From Penium margaritaceum (taxonomy: Eukaryota; Streptophyta; Zygnematophyceae; Desmidiales; Peniaceae), in contig SZWC01004980.1 in NCBI GenBank assembly GCA_023375785.1, positions 3,149-65,420 on the forward strand: DNA of 62,272 nucleotides, read 5' to 3'. Shown piece by piece: positions 46,501-61,100 of this stretch (position 1 is its first letter; every line of letters begins with the position of its first letter). A model generated the notes under the pieces. The model was not told where the DNA came from, ran no database searches, and saw only the letters and a list, made by a program, of their open reading frames with translations. The position numbers and the translations under genes were made by a program.

Positions 46501-49312
46501 AACAAAGTGGTCAGAAACACGGTGGTCAGAAACACAGTGGTCATAAACACAGTGGTCACAAACACAGTGGTCAGAACCATAGTGGTCAGAACCACACTGG
46601 TCAGAAACAGAGGGGTAAGAAACACACTGGTCATGTACACACTGGTCAGAAAGACAGTGGTCAGAAACACATTGGTAAGAAACACACTGGCCATAAACAA
46701 GGTGGTCAGAAACACACTGGTCAGAAATACAGTGGTCAGAATCACATTGGTAAGAAACACAGTGGTCAGAAACACAGTGGTCAGAAACACAGTGGTCAAA
46801 AACACACTGGTCAGAAACACACTGGTCATAAACACATTGGTTAGAAACACGGTGGTCAGAAACACAGTGGTCAGAGACACAGTGGTTGGAAGCACAGTGG
46901 TCAGAAACACAGTGGTAAAAAACACAGTGGTCAGAAACACAGTGGTCAGAAACACAGTCGTCATAAACACAGTGGTCAGAAACAAATTGGGCAGAAACAC
47001 ACTAATCAGAAACACAGTGGTTAGAAACACAGTGGTCAGAAACACTGTGGTCACAAACTTAGTGGTCGGAAATACAGTGGTCAGATACACAGTGGTCATA
47101 AACACAGTGGTCAGAAACACACTGGTNNNNNNNNNNNNNNNNNNNNNNNNNNNNNNNNNNNNNNNNNNNNNNNNNNNNNNNNNNNNNNNNNNNNNNNNNN
47201 NCACAGTGGTCAGAAACACAGTGGTAAAAAATACAGTGGTCAGAAACACAGTGGTCAGAAACACAGTGGTCAGAAACACAGTCGTCATAAACACAGTGGT
47301 CAGAAACAAATTGGGCAGAAACACACTAATCAGAAACACAGTGGTCAGAAACACAGTGGTGAGAAACACAGTGGTCACAAACTTAGTGGTCGGAAACACA
47401 GTGGTCAGATACACAGTGGTCATAAACACAGTGGTCAGAAACACACTGGTCAAAAACACACTGGTCAGAAACACATTGGTCAGAAACACGGTGGGCAGAA
47501 ATACAGTGGTCAGAAGCAGAGTGGTCAGAACCACAGTGGTCAGAAACACGGTGGTCAGAAACACAGTGGACATAAACACACTGGTCAGAAACACAGTGGT
47601 CAGAAACACACTTGTCAGAAACACAGTGGTCTGAAACACACTGGTCAGAAACACCTAGTTCAAAAACACAGTGGTCAGAAACACGGTGGGCAGAAACACT
47701 ATGGTCAGAAACACAGTGGGCAGAAACACAGTGGTTGGAAACACACTGGTCAGAAACACAATGATCATAAACACACTGGTCAGAAACACTGGTCAGACAC
47801 ACAGGGGTCATAAACAGACTGGTCAGAAACACAGTGGTAAGAAACACAGTGGTAAAAAAAACAGTGGTCGGAAACACACTTCTCCCAAAAACACAGGATA
47901 GAAACGCAGTGGTCAGAAACACAGTGGTTGAAAACACCGTGGTCACAAACACAGTTGTCAGGGACACAGTGGCCATAAACACAATGGTCAGAAACACAGT
48001 GGTCAGAAACACTGTGGGCAGAAACACAGTGGTCAGAAACACAGTGGTCAGAAACAACTGGTCAGAAACACAGTTGTCAGAAACACAGTGGTCATACACA
48101 CAGTGGTCATACACACAGTAGTCAGAAACACAGTGGTAAGAAACACAGTGATCAGAAACAAGGTGGTCAGAAAACACTGGTAAGAAATTCAGTGGTCAGG
48201 AAAACGAGTGGTCAGAAACACACTGGTCTGAAACACAATGGTCAGAAACACAGTGGTCAGAAACAATGTGGTCAGAAACACAATGCTCATAACACACTGG
48301 TTAGAAACACACTGGTCACAGACACAGTGGTCTGAAGCACATTGGTCAGAAACACAGTGGTAAGAAATACAGTGGTCAGAAATATAGTGGTCAGAAACAC
48401 AGTGGTCAGAAAGACACTGGTCAGAAACACAGCGGTAAAAAACACACTGGTCAGAAACACGGGGGTCAGAAACACACTGGTCAAATACACACTGGTCATA
48501 AACACAGTGGTCAGGAACACACTGGTCAGAAACACAGTGGTCATAAACACACTTCTCAGAAACACACTGGTCAGAAACACAGTGGTCAGAAACACTGTGG
48601 TCAGAAACACAGTGGTCGGAATCACACTTCTCCCAAAAACACTGGTAAGGACCACAGTGGTCAGAAACACAGTGGTTGGAAACAGTGTGGTCAGAAACAC
48701 AGTTGTCATAGACATGGTGGCCAGAAACACACTGGTCACAAACACACTGGTCAGAAACACTGTGGGCAGAAACACAGAGGTCAGAAACACAGTGGTCAGA
48801 AACACACTGGTCAGAAACACAGTGGTCAGAAACACAGTGGTCAGAAACACAGTGGTCAGAAACACAGTGGTAAGAAAGACAGTGGTCAGCAACACAGTGG
48901 TCAGAAACAAACTGGTTAGAATCACACTGGTAAGAAATTCAGTTGTCAGAAACACAGTGGTCAGAAACACAATGGTCAGAAACACAGTGGTCAGAACCAA
49001 AGTGGTGAGAAACACAGTGGTCATAAACACACTGGTTAGAAACACACTGGTCAGAAACACAGTGGTCAGAAAACCTTGGTCAGAAACACAGTGCTCAGAA
49101 ACACAGTGGTCAGAAACTCAGTGGTCAGAAACACAGTGGTCAGAAATGCACTGGTCAGAAACACAGAGGTCAGAAACACACTGGTCAGAAACTCAGTGGT
49201 CAGGAACACACTGGTCAGAAACACAGTGGTCAGAAACTGAGTGGTCAGAAACACACAGGTCAGAAACACAGTGGTCAGAAACAAACATCTCAGAAACACA
49301 CTGGTCTGAAAC
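43511..49312 (-). repeat. 15-bp satellite array, inverted block
   Basis: The same monomer as on the left but in reverse orientation (CTGGTCAGAAACACA, CAGTGGTCAGAAACA on the plus strand), about 5.8 kb. It begins right after the retroelement block (GAGAG-GGGGC region) and ends at a switch near 49313. It contains the assembly gap. No strongly homogenised higher-order blocks are seen here, unlike the plus-oriented parts. Confidence 0.96.
47127..47201. other. Assembly gap (75 N)
   Basis: Seventy-five Ns within the inverted satellite. The sequence just left (about 46910-47126) and just right (about 47210-47446) is nearly identical, including gtcgtcataaac, aaattgggcag and cacaaacttagtgg, offset about 324 bp. 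The gap therefore falls inside a tandem duplication, and its length is probably nominal. Confidence 0.97.
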
Positions 49313-49326
49313 ACTTTGTTTCTGAC
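49300..49326. other. Satellite orientation switch
   Basis: The array flips from CTGGTCTGAAACA (minus) to TGTTTCTGACC (plus), giving an imperfect palindrome with a 2-3 base centre near 49313. It is the second end of the inverted stretch whose other end is the element/satellite junction near 34388. Confidence 0.85.
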
Positions 49327-51172
49327 CACTGTGTTTCGACTGCTGTATTCCTGACCATTGTGTTTCTGACCACTGTGTTTCTGACAAGTGTGTTTCTGAC
49401 CACTGTGTTTCTGACCACTATGTTTCTGACCAGTGTGTTTCTGACCAATTTGTTTCTGACCATTGTGTTTCTGACCACTGTGTTTCTGACCACAGTGTTT
49501 TGGACCATAGTGTTTTGGACCACCGTGTTTCTGACCACTATGTTTCTTACCACAGTGTTTCTGACAAGTGTCTTTTTGACCAGCGTGTTTCTGACCAGAA
49601 TGTTTGTGACAACTGTGTTTCTGACCGGTGTGCTTCTAACCACCGTGGTTCTGACTTCTGTGTTTCTGACCACTGTGTTTATGACCACGGGTTTTCTGAC
49701 CACCGTGTTTCTGACCAGTGTGTTTCTGACCAGTGTGTTTCTGACCACTGTGTTTCTGACCTCTCTGTTTCTTACCAGTGTGTTTCTGACCAGTGTGTTT
49801 CTGACCAGTGTGTTTCCGACCAGTGTGATTTTGACCAGTGTGTTTCTGACCACCGTGTTTCTGACTACTGTGTTTCTGACCATTGTGTTTCTGACCACTA
49901 TGCTTCTGACCACCGTGTTTCTGACCACTGTGTTTCTGACCAGTGTGTTTCTGACCACTGTGTTTGTGACCACTGTGTTTCTGACTACTGTGTTTCTGAC
50001 CACTGTGTTTCTGACTAGTGTGCTTCTGCCCACTGTGTCTCTGACCACAGTGTTTCTGACCACTCTTGTTTTGCCCAATGTGTTTCTGACCGCTGTGTTT
50101 CAGACCAGTGTGCTTCTGACCACTGTAATGCTGACCACTGTGCCTTTGACCAGTGTGTTTCTGACAACTGTGTTTCTGACCACTGTGTTTCTGACCACTG
50201 TGTTTCTGACTACTGTGTTTCTGACCACTGTGTTTCTGACTAGTGTGCTTCTGCCCACTGTGTCTCTGACCACAGTGTTTCTGACCACTCTTGTTTTGCC
50301 CAATGTGTTTCTGACCGCTGTGTTTCAGACCAGTGTGCTTCTGACCACTGTAATGCTGACCACCGTGCCTTTGACCAGTGTGTTTCTGACAACTGTGTTT
50401 CTGACCACTGTGTTTCTGACCACTGTGTCTCTGACTTGTGTGTGTCTGCTCAGTGTATTTCTGACCACGGTGTTACTGACCACTGTGATTCTGACCAGTG
50501 TATTTCTGACCAGTTTGTTTCTGACCACTGTGTTTCTGACCACTGTGTTTCTCAACATTGTGTTTCTGACCATTGTGTTTCTGACCACTATGTTATTGAC
50601 CAGTGTGTTTCTGACCACCGTGTTTCTGACCAGTGTGTTTCTGACCACTGTGTTCATGACCCTGTGTTTCTGACCACTGTGTTTCTGACCAGTGTGTTTC
50701 TGACCACCGTGTTTCTGACCAATGTGTTTCTGACCACTGTGTTTCTGACCACTGTGTTTCTGACCACTGTGTTTCTGACGAGTGTGTTTCTGACCACTGT
50801 GTTTCTGACAACTGTGTTTCTGACCACTGTGTTTCTGACCACTATGTTTCTGACCACTGTGTTTCTGACCACTCTGTTTCTGACCATTGTGTTTCTGACC
50901 ACTGTGTTTCTGACCACAGTGTTTTGGACCACTGTGTTTTGGACCACCGTGTTTCTGACCACTATGTTTCCTACCACAGTGTTTCTGATAAGTGTGTTTG
51001 TGACCACTGTGTTTCTGACCAGTGTGCTTCTGACCACCGTGGCTCTGACCACTGTGTTTCTGACCACTGTGTTTATGACCACGGTTTTTCTGACCACTGT
51101 GTTTCTGACCAGTGTGTTTCTGACCAGTGTGTTTCTGACCACTGTGTTTCTGACCACTCTGTTTCTTACCAG

Positions 51173-52372
51173 TGTGTTTCTGACCAGTGTGTTTCTGACC
51201 AGTGCGTTTCTGACCATTGTGTTTCTGACCACTGTGTTTCTGACCAGTGTGTTTCTGACCAGTGTGTTTCTGACCAGTGCGTTTCTGACCATTGTGTTTC
51301 TGACCACTGTGTTTCTGACCAGTGTGTTTCTGACCAGTGTGTTTCTGACCAGTGCGTTTCTGACCATTGTGTTTCTGACCACTGTGTTTCTGACCAGTGT
51401 GTTTCTGACCAGTGTGTTTCTGACCAGTGCGTTTCTGACCATTGTGTTTCTGACCACTGTGTTTCTGACCAGTGTGTTTCTGACCAGTGTGTTTCTGACC
51501 AGTGCGTTTCTGACCATTGTGTTTCTGACCACTGTGTTTCTGACCAGTGTGTTTCTGACCAGTGTGTTTCTGACCAGTGCGTTTCTGACCATTGTGTTTC
51601 TGACCACTGTGTTTCTGACCAGTGTGTTTCTGACCAGTGTGTTTCTGACCAGTGCGTTTCTGACCATTGTGTTTCTGACCACTGTGTTTCTGACCAGTGT
51701 GTTTCTGACCAGTGTGTTTCTGACCAGTGCGTTTCTGACCATTGTGTTTCTGACCACTGTGTTTCTGACCAGTGTGTTTCTGACCAGTGTGTTTCTGACC
51801 AGTGCGTTTCTGACCATTGTGTTTCTGACCACTGTGTTTCTGACCAGTGTGTTTCTGACCAGTGTGTTTCTGACCAGTGCGTTTCTGACCATTGTGTTTC
51901 TGACCACTGTGTTTCTGACCAGTGTGTTTCTGACCAGTGTGTTTCTGACCAGTGCGTTTCTGACCATTGTGTTTCTGACCACTGTGTTTCTGACCAGTGT
52001 GTTTCTGACCAGTGTGTTTCTGACCAGTGCGTTTCTGACCATTGTGTTTCTGACCACTGTGTTTCTGACCAGTGTGTTTCTGACCAGTGTGTTTCTGACC
52101 AGTGCGTTTCTGACCATTGTGTTTCTGACCACTGTGTTTCTGACCAGTGTGTTTCTGACCAGTGTGTTTCTGACCAGTGCGTTTCTGACCATTGTGTTTC
52201 TGACCACTGTGTTTCTGACCAGTGTGTTTCTGACCAGTGTGTTTCTGACCAGTGCGTTTCTGACCATTGTGTTTCTGACCACTGTGTTTCTGACCAGTGT
52301 GTTTCTGACCAGTGTGTTTCTGACCAGTGCGTTTCTGACCATTGTGTTTCTGACCACTGTGTTTCTGACCAG
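51173..52372 (+). repeat. Higher-order repeat, 75 bp x 16
   Basis: Sixteen apparently identical copies of a five-monomer unit: three monomers ending gaccag, one tgcgtttctgaccat and one ending gaccac. The tgcg variant starts at 51203 and recurs every 75 bp to 52328. Confidence 0.95.
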
Positions 52373-55300
52373 TGTGTTTCTGACCACTGTGTTTATGACC
52401 CTGTGTTTCTGACCACTGTGTTTCTGACCAGTGTGTTTCTGACCACCGTGTTTCTGACCACAGTGTTTCTGACCACTGTGTTTCTGACCACTGTGTTTAT
52501 AACCACTGTGTTTCTGACGAGTGTGTTTCTGACCAGTGTGTTTCTGACCAGTGCGTTTCTGATCATTGTGTTTCTGACCACTATGTTTCTGACCACTGTG
52601 TTTCAGGCATATGTGTTTATGACAACCATGTTTCTGACAACTGTGTTTCTGACCTGTGTGTTTCTGATCACTGTGTTTCTTACCATTGCGTTTCTGACCA
52701 GTGTGTTTCTGACCACAGTGTTTCTGACCACAGTGTTTCTGACCACTGTGTTTCTTACCAATGTGTTTCTGACTATTGTCTTTCTGACCACTGTGTTTGT
52801 GACCACTGTGTTTCTGACAACTGTGTTTCTGACCAGTGTGCTTGTGACTAGTGTGTTTCTGACCACCAAGTTTCTGACCCCTGTAGTTTTGACCAGTGTG
52901 TATTTGACCACTGTGTTTCCGACCAGTGTGTTTCTGGCCACTGTGTTTCTCACCACTGTGTTTATGACCAGTGTGTTTCTGACCACTGTGCCTCTGACCA
53001 GTGTGTTTCCGACCGCTGTTTTCTGACCTCTCTGTTTCTGAACACTGTGTTTCTGACCAACGTGTGTCTGCCTAGTGTGTTTCTGACCATTGAGTTTCAG
53101 ACCACTGTGTTTCTGACCAGTGTATTTCTGACAGCTCTGTTTCTGACCACTGTGTTTCTGACCACTGTGTTTCTGACCACTGTGTTTCTGACCTGTGTGT
53201 TTTTGTCCAGTGTGTTTCTGACCACAGTGTATCTGACCACTCTGTTTCTTACCACTGTGTTTCTGACCACTGTGTTTCTGACCACTGTGTTTGAGACCAC
53301 TGTGCTTCTGACCACTGTGTTTCTGACCAGTGTGTTCCTGACCACTGTGTTTCTGACCACTGTGTTTCTTACCACTGTGTTTCAGACCAGTGTGTTTCTG
53401 ACCAGTGTGTCTCTGACCAGAATGTTTCTGACCACCGTGTTTCAGACCAGTGTGTTTCTGTCACTGTGTTTCTGACCACTGTGTTTATGACCACTGTGTT
53501 TCTGACCAGTGTGTTTTTGACCAGTATGTTCCTGACCAGTGTGTTTCTTACCAGTGTGTTTCTGACCAGTATGTTTCTGACCACTTTGTTTTTGACCACT
53601 GTGTTTCTGACCAGTGTGTTTATGACCACTGTGTTTCTGACCACTGTGTTTCTGACCAATGTGTTTCTGACCAGTGTGTTTCTGACCGGTGTGTTTCTGA
53701 CAGTTGTGTTTCTGACCACTGTGTTTCTGACCAGTGTGTTTCTGACAATTGTGTTTCTCACCACTGTGTTTCTGACCGCTGTGTTTCTTACCACTGTCTT
53801 TCTGACCACTGTTTTTCTGACCACGGTGTTTCTGACCAGTGTGTTTCTGACCACTGTGTTCTGACCATTGTGTTTCTGACCACTGTGTTTCTGACCAGTG
53901 TGTTTCTGACCAGTGTGTTTCTGACCACTTTGTTTGTGACCACTGTCTTTCTGACCACTGTGTTTCTGACCACTGTGTTTCTGACCAATGTGTTCCTGAC
54001 CACTGCGTTTCTGACCACGGTGTTACTGACTGCTTTGTTTCTGACCACTTAGTTCCTGACCACCGTGTTTCTGACCACTGTGTTTCTGACCACTGTGTTT
54101 ATGACCACTGTGTCTATGACCACTGTGTTTCTGACCACTGTGTTTCTGACCACTGTCTTTTTGACCAATTTGTTTCTGACCAGTGTGCTTCTGACCACTG
54201 TGTTTCTGACCCGTGTGTTTGTGCCCGCTGTGTTTCTAACCACCGTGTTTCCGACTACTGTGCTTCCGACCACTGTGTTCCTGGACAGTGTGTTTATGAC
54301 CAGTGCATTTCTGACCACTGTGTTTCCGACCACTGTGTTTCTGTGCACCGAGTTTCTGACCACTGTGTTTCTGACCACTGCCTTTCTGACCACTGTGTTT
54401 CTGACCAACATGTTTCTTACCACTGTGTTTCTGACCACTGTGTTTCTGACAACTGTGTTTCTGACCACTGTGTTTCTTTCCAGTGTGTTTCTGACCACTG
54501 TGTTTCTGACCAGTGTGTTTCTGACCAGTGTGTTTCTGACCAGTGTGTTTCTGACCAGTGTGTTTCTGACCACTGTGTTTCTGACCACTGTGTTTCTGAC
54601 CAGTGTGTTTCTGACCACTGTATTTCTGACCACTGTGTTTCTGACCACTGTGTTTCTGACCAGTGTGTTTCTGACTATTGTGCTTCTGCCCACCGTGTCT
54701 CTGACCACTGTGTTTCTGACCACTCCTGTTTTGCCCAATGTGTATCTGACCACTGTGTTTCTGACCAGTGTGTTTCTGACCACTGTGTTTCTGACCACTG
54801 TGTTTCTGACCAGTGTGTTTCTGACTATTGTGCTTCTGCCCACCGTGTCTCTGACCACTGTGTTTCTGACCACTCCTGTTTTGCCCAATGTGTATCTGAC
54901 CACTGTGTTTCTGACCATTGTGTTTCCAACCAGTGTGTTTTTGACCACTGTGTTTCTGACCATTGTGTTTCGGACCAGTGTGTTTCTGACCACTGTAATG
55001 CTGACCACTGTGCCTCTGACCAGTGTGTTTCTGACCACTGTGTTTCTGACCACTGTGTGTGTGACTAGTGTGTGTCTGCTCAGTGTGTTTCTGACCACGG
55101 TGTTACTGACCACTGTGATTTTGACCAGTGTATTTCTGACCACTTTATTTCTGACCACTGTGTTTCTGACCACTGTGATTCTGAACAGTGTGTTTCTGAC
55201 AATTGTGTTTGTGACCACTATGTTACTGACCAGTGTGTTTCTGACCACTATGTTTCTGACCAGTGTGTGTCTGACCACTGTGTTCATGACCCTGTGTTTC

Positions 55301-57775
55301 TGACCACTGTGTTTCTGCCCAGTTTGTTTCTAACCACCGTGCTTCTGACCACTGTGTCCTGACCACTGTGTTTCTGACCACTGTGTTTCTGATCACTCTG
55401 TTTCTGACGAGTGTGTTTCTGACCAGTGTGTTTCTGACCACTGCGTTTCTGATCACTGTGTTTCTGACCACTGTGTTTCTGACCACTGTGTTTCAGGCCT
55501 CTGTGTTTATGACCACTATGTTTCTGACCACTGTGTTTCTGACCAGTGTGTTTCAGACCAATGTGTTTTGGACCATTGTGATTATGACCAGTGTGTTTCT
55601 GACCACTGTGTTTCTGACCACATTGTTTCTGACCACAGTGTTTCTGACCGATGTGTTTCTGACTAGTGTCTTTCTGACCACTGTGTTTGTGACCACTGTG
55701 CTTCTGACAACTGTGTTTGTGACCAGTGTGTTTGTGACTAGTGTGTTTCTGACCACCGAGTTTCTAACAACTGTGTTTCTGACCACTGTGTTTCTGACCC
55801 CTGTAGTTTTGACTAGTGTGTATCTGACCACTGTGTTTCTGACCACTGTGTTTCTGACCAGTGTGTTTATGACCACTTTGTTTCTGATCACTGTGTTTCG
55901 GACCACTGTGTTTCTGACTAGTATGTTCCTGACCAGTGTGTTTGTGACGAGTGTGTTTCTGACAAGTGTGGTCCTGACAACTTTGTTTCTTACCACTGTG
56001 TTTCTGACCACTGTGTTTCGGACCACTGTGTTACCGACCAGTGTATTTCTGACAACTGTGATTCTGACTTGTGTGTTTCTGACCACTGTGTTCCTGACCA
56101 CTGTGTGTCTGACCAGTGTAATTTTGTCCAGTGTGTTTCTGACCACAGTGTATCTGACCACTGTGTTTTTTACCACTGTGTTTCTGACCACTGTGTTGCT
56201 GACCACTGTGTTTGAGACCCCTGTGCTTCTGACCACTATGTTTCTGACTAGTGTGTTTCTGACCAGTGTGTTTCTGACCATAATGTTTCTGACCAATGTG
56301 TTTCAGACCAGTGTGTTTCTGTCACTGTGTTTCTGACCACTTTGTTTCTGACCAGTTTGTTTCTGACTAGCATGTTCCTGACCAGTGTGTTTGTTACCAG
56401 TGTGTTTCTGACCAGTGTGTTTCTGACCACTTTGCTTCTGACCACTGTGTTTCTGACCTGTGTGTTTATGACCACTGTGTTTCTGACCACTGTGTTTCTG
56501 ACCAGTGTGCTTCTGACCGGTGTGTTTCTGACAGTTGTGTTTATGACCACTGTGTTTCTGACCATTGTGTTTCTGACCACTGTGTTTCTGACCACTGTGT
56601 TTCTTACCACTGAGTTTCTGACCACGGTGTTTCTGACTGCTTTGTTTCTGACCATTGTGTTTTTGACCACTGTGTTTCTGACCACTGTGTTTCTGACCAT
56701 TGTGTTTATGACCACTCTGTTTATGACTACTGTGTTTCCGACCACTGCGTTTCTGACCACTGTGTTGCTGACCAATGTGTTTCTGACCAGTGTGTTTCTG
56801 ACCAGTGTGCTTCTGACCTGTGTGTTTCTGACCGCTGTGCTTCTAACCACTGTGTTTCCGATTAATGTGCTTCTGATTACTGTGTTCATGAACAGTGTGT
56901 TTATGACCAGTGCGTTTCTGACCACTGTGTTTCTGACCACTGTGTTTCTGAGCACTGAGTTTCTGACCACTGTGTTTCTGACCACTGTCTTTCTGACCAC
57001 TGTGTTTCTGACCAATATGTTTCTGACCAGTGTGTTTCTGACCAGTGTGTTTCTAAACACTGTGTTTCTGACCACTGTGTTTCTGACCACTGCGTTTCTG
57101 ACCACTGTGTTTCTGACCACTGTGTTTCTGAGCACTGAGTTTCTGACCACTGTGTTTCTGACCACTGTCTTTCTGACCACTGTGTTTCTGACCAACATGT
57201 TTCTTACGACTGTGTTTCTGCCCACTGTGTTTCTGAACACTGTGTTTCTGACCACTGTGTTTGTGACTAATGTGTTTCTGACCAGTGTGGTCCTAAACAC
57301 TGTGTTTCTGACCACTGTGTTTCTGACCACTGTGTTTCTGACCAATGTGTTTCTGACCACTATGTTTCTGACCAGTGTGTTTCTTTCCAGTTTGTTTCTG
57401 ACCACTGTGTTTCTGACCACTGTGTTTCTGACCACTGTGTTTCTGACCAATGTGTTTCTGACCACTATGTTTCTGACCAGTGTGTTTCTTTCCAGTTTGT
57501 TTCTGACCACTGTGTTTCTGACCACTGTGGTTCTGACCACTGTGTTTTTTTACCAGTGTGTTTCTGACCAGTGTGTTCCTGGCCACTGTCTTTCTAACCA
57601 CTGTGTTTCTGACCACCGTGTTTCTGACCACTGTGTTTCTGACCACTGTTTTTCTGACCACTGTGGTTCTTACAACTGTGTTTCTGACCACTGTTTTGAT
57701 GACCACTTTGTTTGTGACCACTGTGGTAAAGACCACTGTTTTTCTGACCACTGTGTTTCAGACCACTGTGTTTGT

Positions 57776-58180
57776 GACCAGTGTGTTGCTGACCACTGTG
57801 TTTCTGACCATTGTGTTTCTGACCACCGTGTTTCTGACGAGTGTGTTTCTGACTAGTGTGTTTCTGACAACTGTGTTTCAGACCACTGTGTTTCTGACAA
57901 CTGTGTTTCTGACCAGTGTGTTGCTGACCACTGTGTTTCTGACCATTGTGTTTCTGACCACCGTGTTTCTGACGAGTGTGTTTCTGACTAGTGTGTTTCT
58001 GACAACTGTGTTTCAGACCACTGTGTTTCTGACAACTGTGTTTCTGACCAGTGTGTTTCTGACCAGTGTGTTTCTGACCACTGTGTTTCTGACCACCGTG
58101 TTTCTGACGAGTGTGTTTCTGACTAGTGTGTTTCTGACAACTGTGTTTCAGACCACTGTGTTTCTGACAACTGTGTTTCT
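57776..58180 (+). repeat. Tandem repeat, 135 bp x 3
   Basis: Three near copies of a nine-monomer unit. The gacgag variant lies at 57836, 57971 and 58106; the third copy differs from the first two in its opening monomers. Confidence 0.85.
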
Positions 58181-61100
58181 GACCAGTGTGTTTCTGACCA
58201 GTGTGTTTCTGACCACTGTGTTTCTGACCAGTGTCTTTCCGAGCAGTGTGTTTCCGACCACTGTGTTTCTGACCACTGTGTTTTTGACCACTGTGTTCTT
58301 GACCACTGTGTTTCTGACCACTGTGTTTCTGAACACTGTGTTTCTGACACCTGTGTTTCTGACCAGTGTGTTTCTGACCAATATGTTTCTGACCAGTGTG
58401 TTTCTGACCACTGTGTTTCTGACCACTGTGTTTCTGACCAGTGTGTTTTTGACGATAGTGTTTCTGACCACTGGGTTTCTGACCACTGTGTTTATGACCA
58501 CTGGGTTTCTGTACACTGTGTTTCTGACCATTGTGTTTCTGACCACTGTGTTTCTTACCCATGTCTTTATTACCACCGTGTTTCTGACCACTACGTTTGA
58601 GACCACTATGTTTCTGACCACCGTATTTCTGACCACTATGTTTGAGACCACTATGTTTCTGACCAATGTGTTTCTGACCAGTGTATTTCAGACCAGTGTG
58701 TTTCTGACCAGTGTGTTTCTGACCAGTGTATTTCTGGCCAGTGTTTCTCTGCACAGTGTATTTCTGTCACTGTGTTTCTGACCACTGTGTTTCTGACCAC
58801 AGTGTTTTTGACCAGTGTGTTTCTGACCAGTTTGTTCCTGACCAGTGTGTTTCTGACCAGTGTGTTTCTGACCAGTGTGTTTCTGACCACTGTGTTACTA
58901 ACCACTGTGTTTCTAAGCAGTGTGTTTCTATCCACTTTGTTTCTGACTACTGTGTTTCCGACCAGTGTGTTTCTGTCCACTGTCATATTGACCACAATGT
59001 TTCTAACCACTGTGGTCATGAACACTGTGTTCCTGACCACTGCATTTCTGACCAGTGTGTTTCTGACCACCGTGTTTCTGACCACTGTGTTTCTGACCAC
59101 TATGTTTCTGACCTGTGTGTTTCTGACCACTGTGTTTCTTACCACTGTGTTTGTCACCACTGTGTTTCTTACCACTATGTTTCTGAACACTGTGTTTCTG
59201 ACCACTGTTTTTCTGACCAGTGTGTTTCTTACCACTGTGTTGATGACCACTGTGTTTCTGACCACTGTGTTTCTGACTAGTGTTTCTGACCATTGTCTTT
59301 CTGACCATTGTGTTTCTGACCACTGTGTTTATGACCACTGTGTTTCAGACCACTGTCTTTCTGACCATTGTGTTTTTGACCACTGTGTTTCTGACAAATA
59401 TGTTTCTGACCAATGTGTTTCTGACCAGTGTGTTTCTGACCAGTGTGTTTCTGACCACTGAGTTTCTCACCACTGTGTTTCTGACCAGTGTGTTTCTGAC
59501 CACTGTGTTTTTGACCACAGTGTTTCTGACCACTGTGTTTCTGACCAAAGTGTTTCTGTCCGTTGTGTTTCTTGCCACAGTGTCCCTGACCACTGTTTTT
59601 CTGACCACAATGTTTCCGACCACTGTGTTTCTGACCACTATGTCTCTGACCACTGTGTTTCTGACCACCGTGTTTCTGACCAGTGTGTTTCTGACCCCTG
59701 TGTTTCTGACTAGTGTGTTTCTGACATCTGTGTTTCTGACCATTGTGTTTCTGACCACTGTGTTTCTGACCAGTGTGTTTCAGACCACTTTGTCTATGAC
59801 CACTGTGCTTCTGACCATTGTGTTTCTGACCACCCTGTTTCTGACTACTGTGTTTCTGACCTGTGTGTTTATGACCAGTGTGTTTGTGACCACTGTGTTT
59901 CTGACCACTGTGTTTCTGACCACTGTGTTTCTGGCCACTATGGTTCAGACCACTGTGTATCTGAACACTGTATTTCTGACCACTGTGTTTCTGACCACTG
60001 TGTTTCCGACCACTGTGTTTCTGACCACTGTGGTTCTGACCATTGTCTTTCAGACCACAGTGTTTCTGACCGGTTTGTTTCTGACCAGTGTGTTTCTAAC
60101 GACTGTGTTTCTGACCACTGTGTTTCTGACCACTGTGTTTCTGACCACTGTGTTTCTGACCACTGTGTTTCCGACCATTGTGTTTCTGACCACTGTGTTT
60201 GAGACCAATGTGTTTCTGACCACTGTGTTTCTGACCAGTGTGTTTCTGACCCGTGTGTTTCTGACCACTGTGTTTCTGACCACTCTGTTTCTGACCACCG
60301 TGTTTCTGACCACTGTGTTTCTGACCAGTGTGTTTCTGGCCACTGTGTCTCTAACCACTCTGTTTCTGACCACAGTGTTTCCAACGAGTATGTTTCTGAC
60401 CAGTGTTTTTGTGAGAACTGTGTTTCTGACCACTGTGTTTCTGACCACTGTGTTTCTTTCCACTGTGTTTCTGACCCCAGTGTTTATGACCAGGGTATTT
60501 CTGACCTATGTGGTTCTGAGCAGTGACTTTCTGACTTGTGTGTTTCTGACAAGTGTGGTTTGGACCACTATGGTCTTGACAACTGTGTTTCTGACCACTG
60601 TGTTTCTGACCACTGTGTTTCTGACCACTGTGTTTCCGACCACTGTGTTTACGACCACTGTGTTTCTGACCACTGTGTTCTGGCCAGTGTGTTTCTGACC
60701 ACTGTGTTCCTGACCAGTGTGTTTCTGACCACTGTGTTTCTGACCACTGTGTTTATGACCACTGTGTTTCTGACCACTGTGTTTCTGACCAATATGTTTC
60801 TGACCACGGTGTTGCTAACCAGTGTGTTTCTGACCAGTGCGTTTCTGACCACTTTGTTTCTGACAACTGTGTTTCTGACCACTGTGTTTCTGGCCACCGT
60901 GTTTCTGGCCAGTGCGTTCCTTTCAATTGTGTTTCTGACAATGGTGTTTCTGACCAGTGTGTTTCTGACCACTGTCTTTTTGACCACTGTTTTTCTGACC
61001 ACTGTATTTCTGACCAGTGTGTATCTGACCAGTGTGTTTTTGACCTGTGTGTTTCTGACCACTGTGTTTCTGACCAGTGTGGTTTGGACCACTATGGCTG

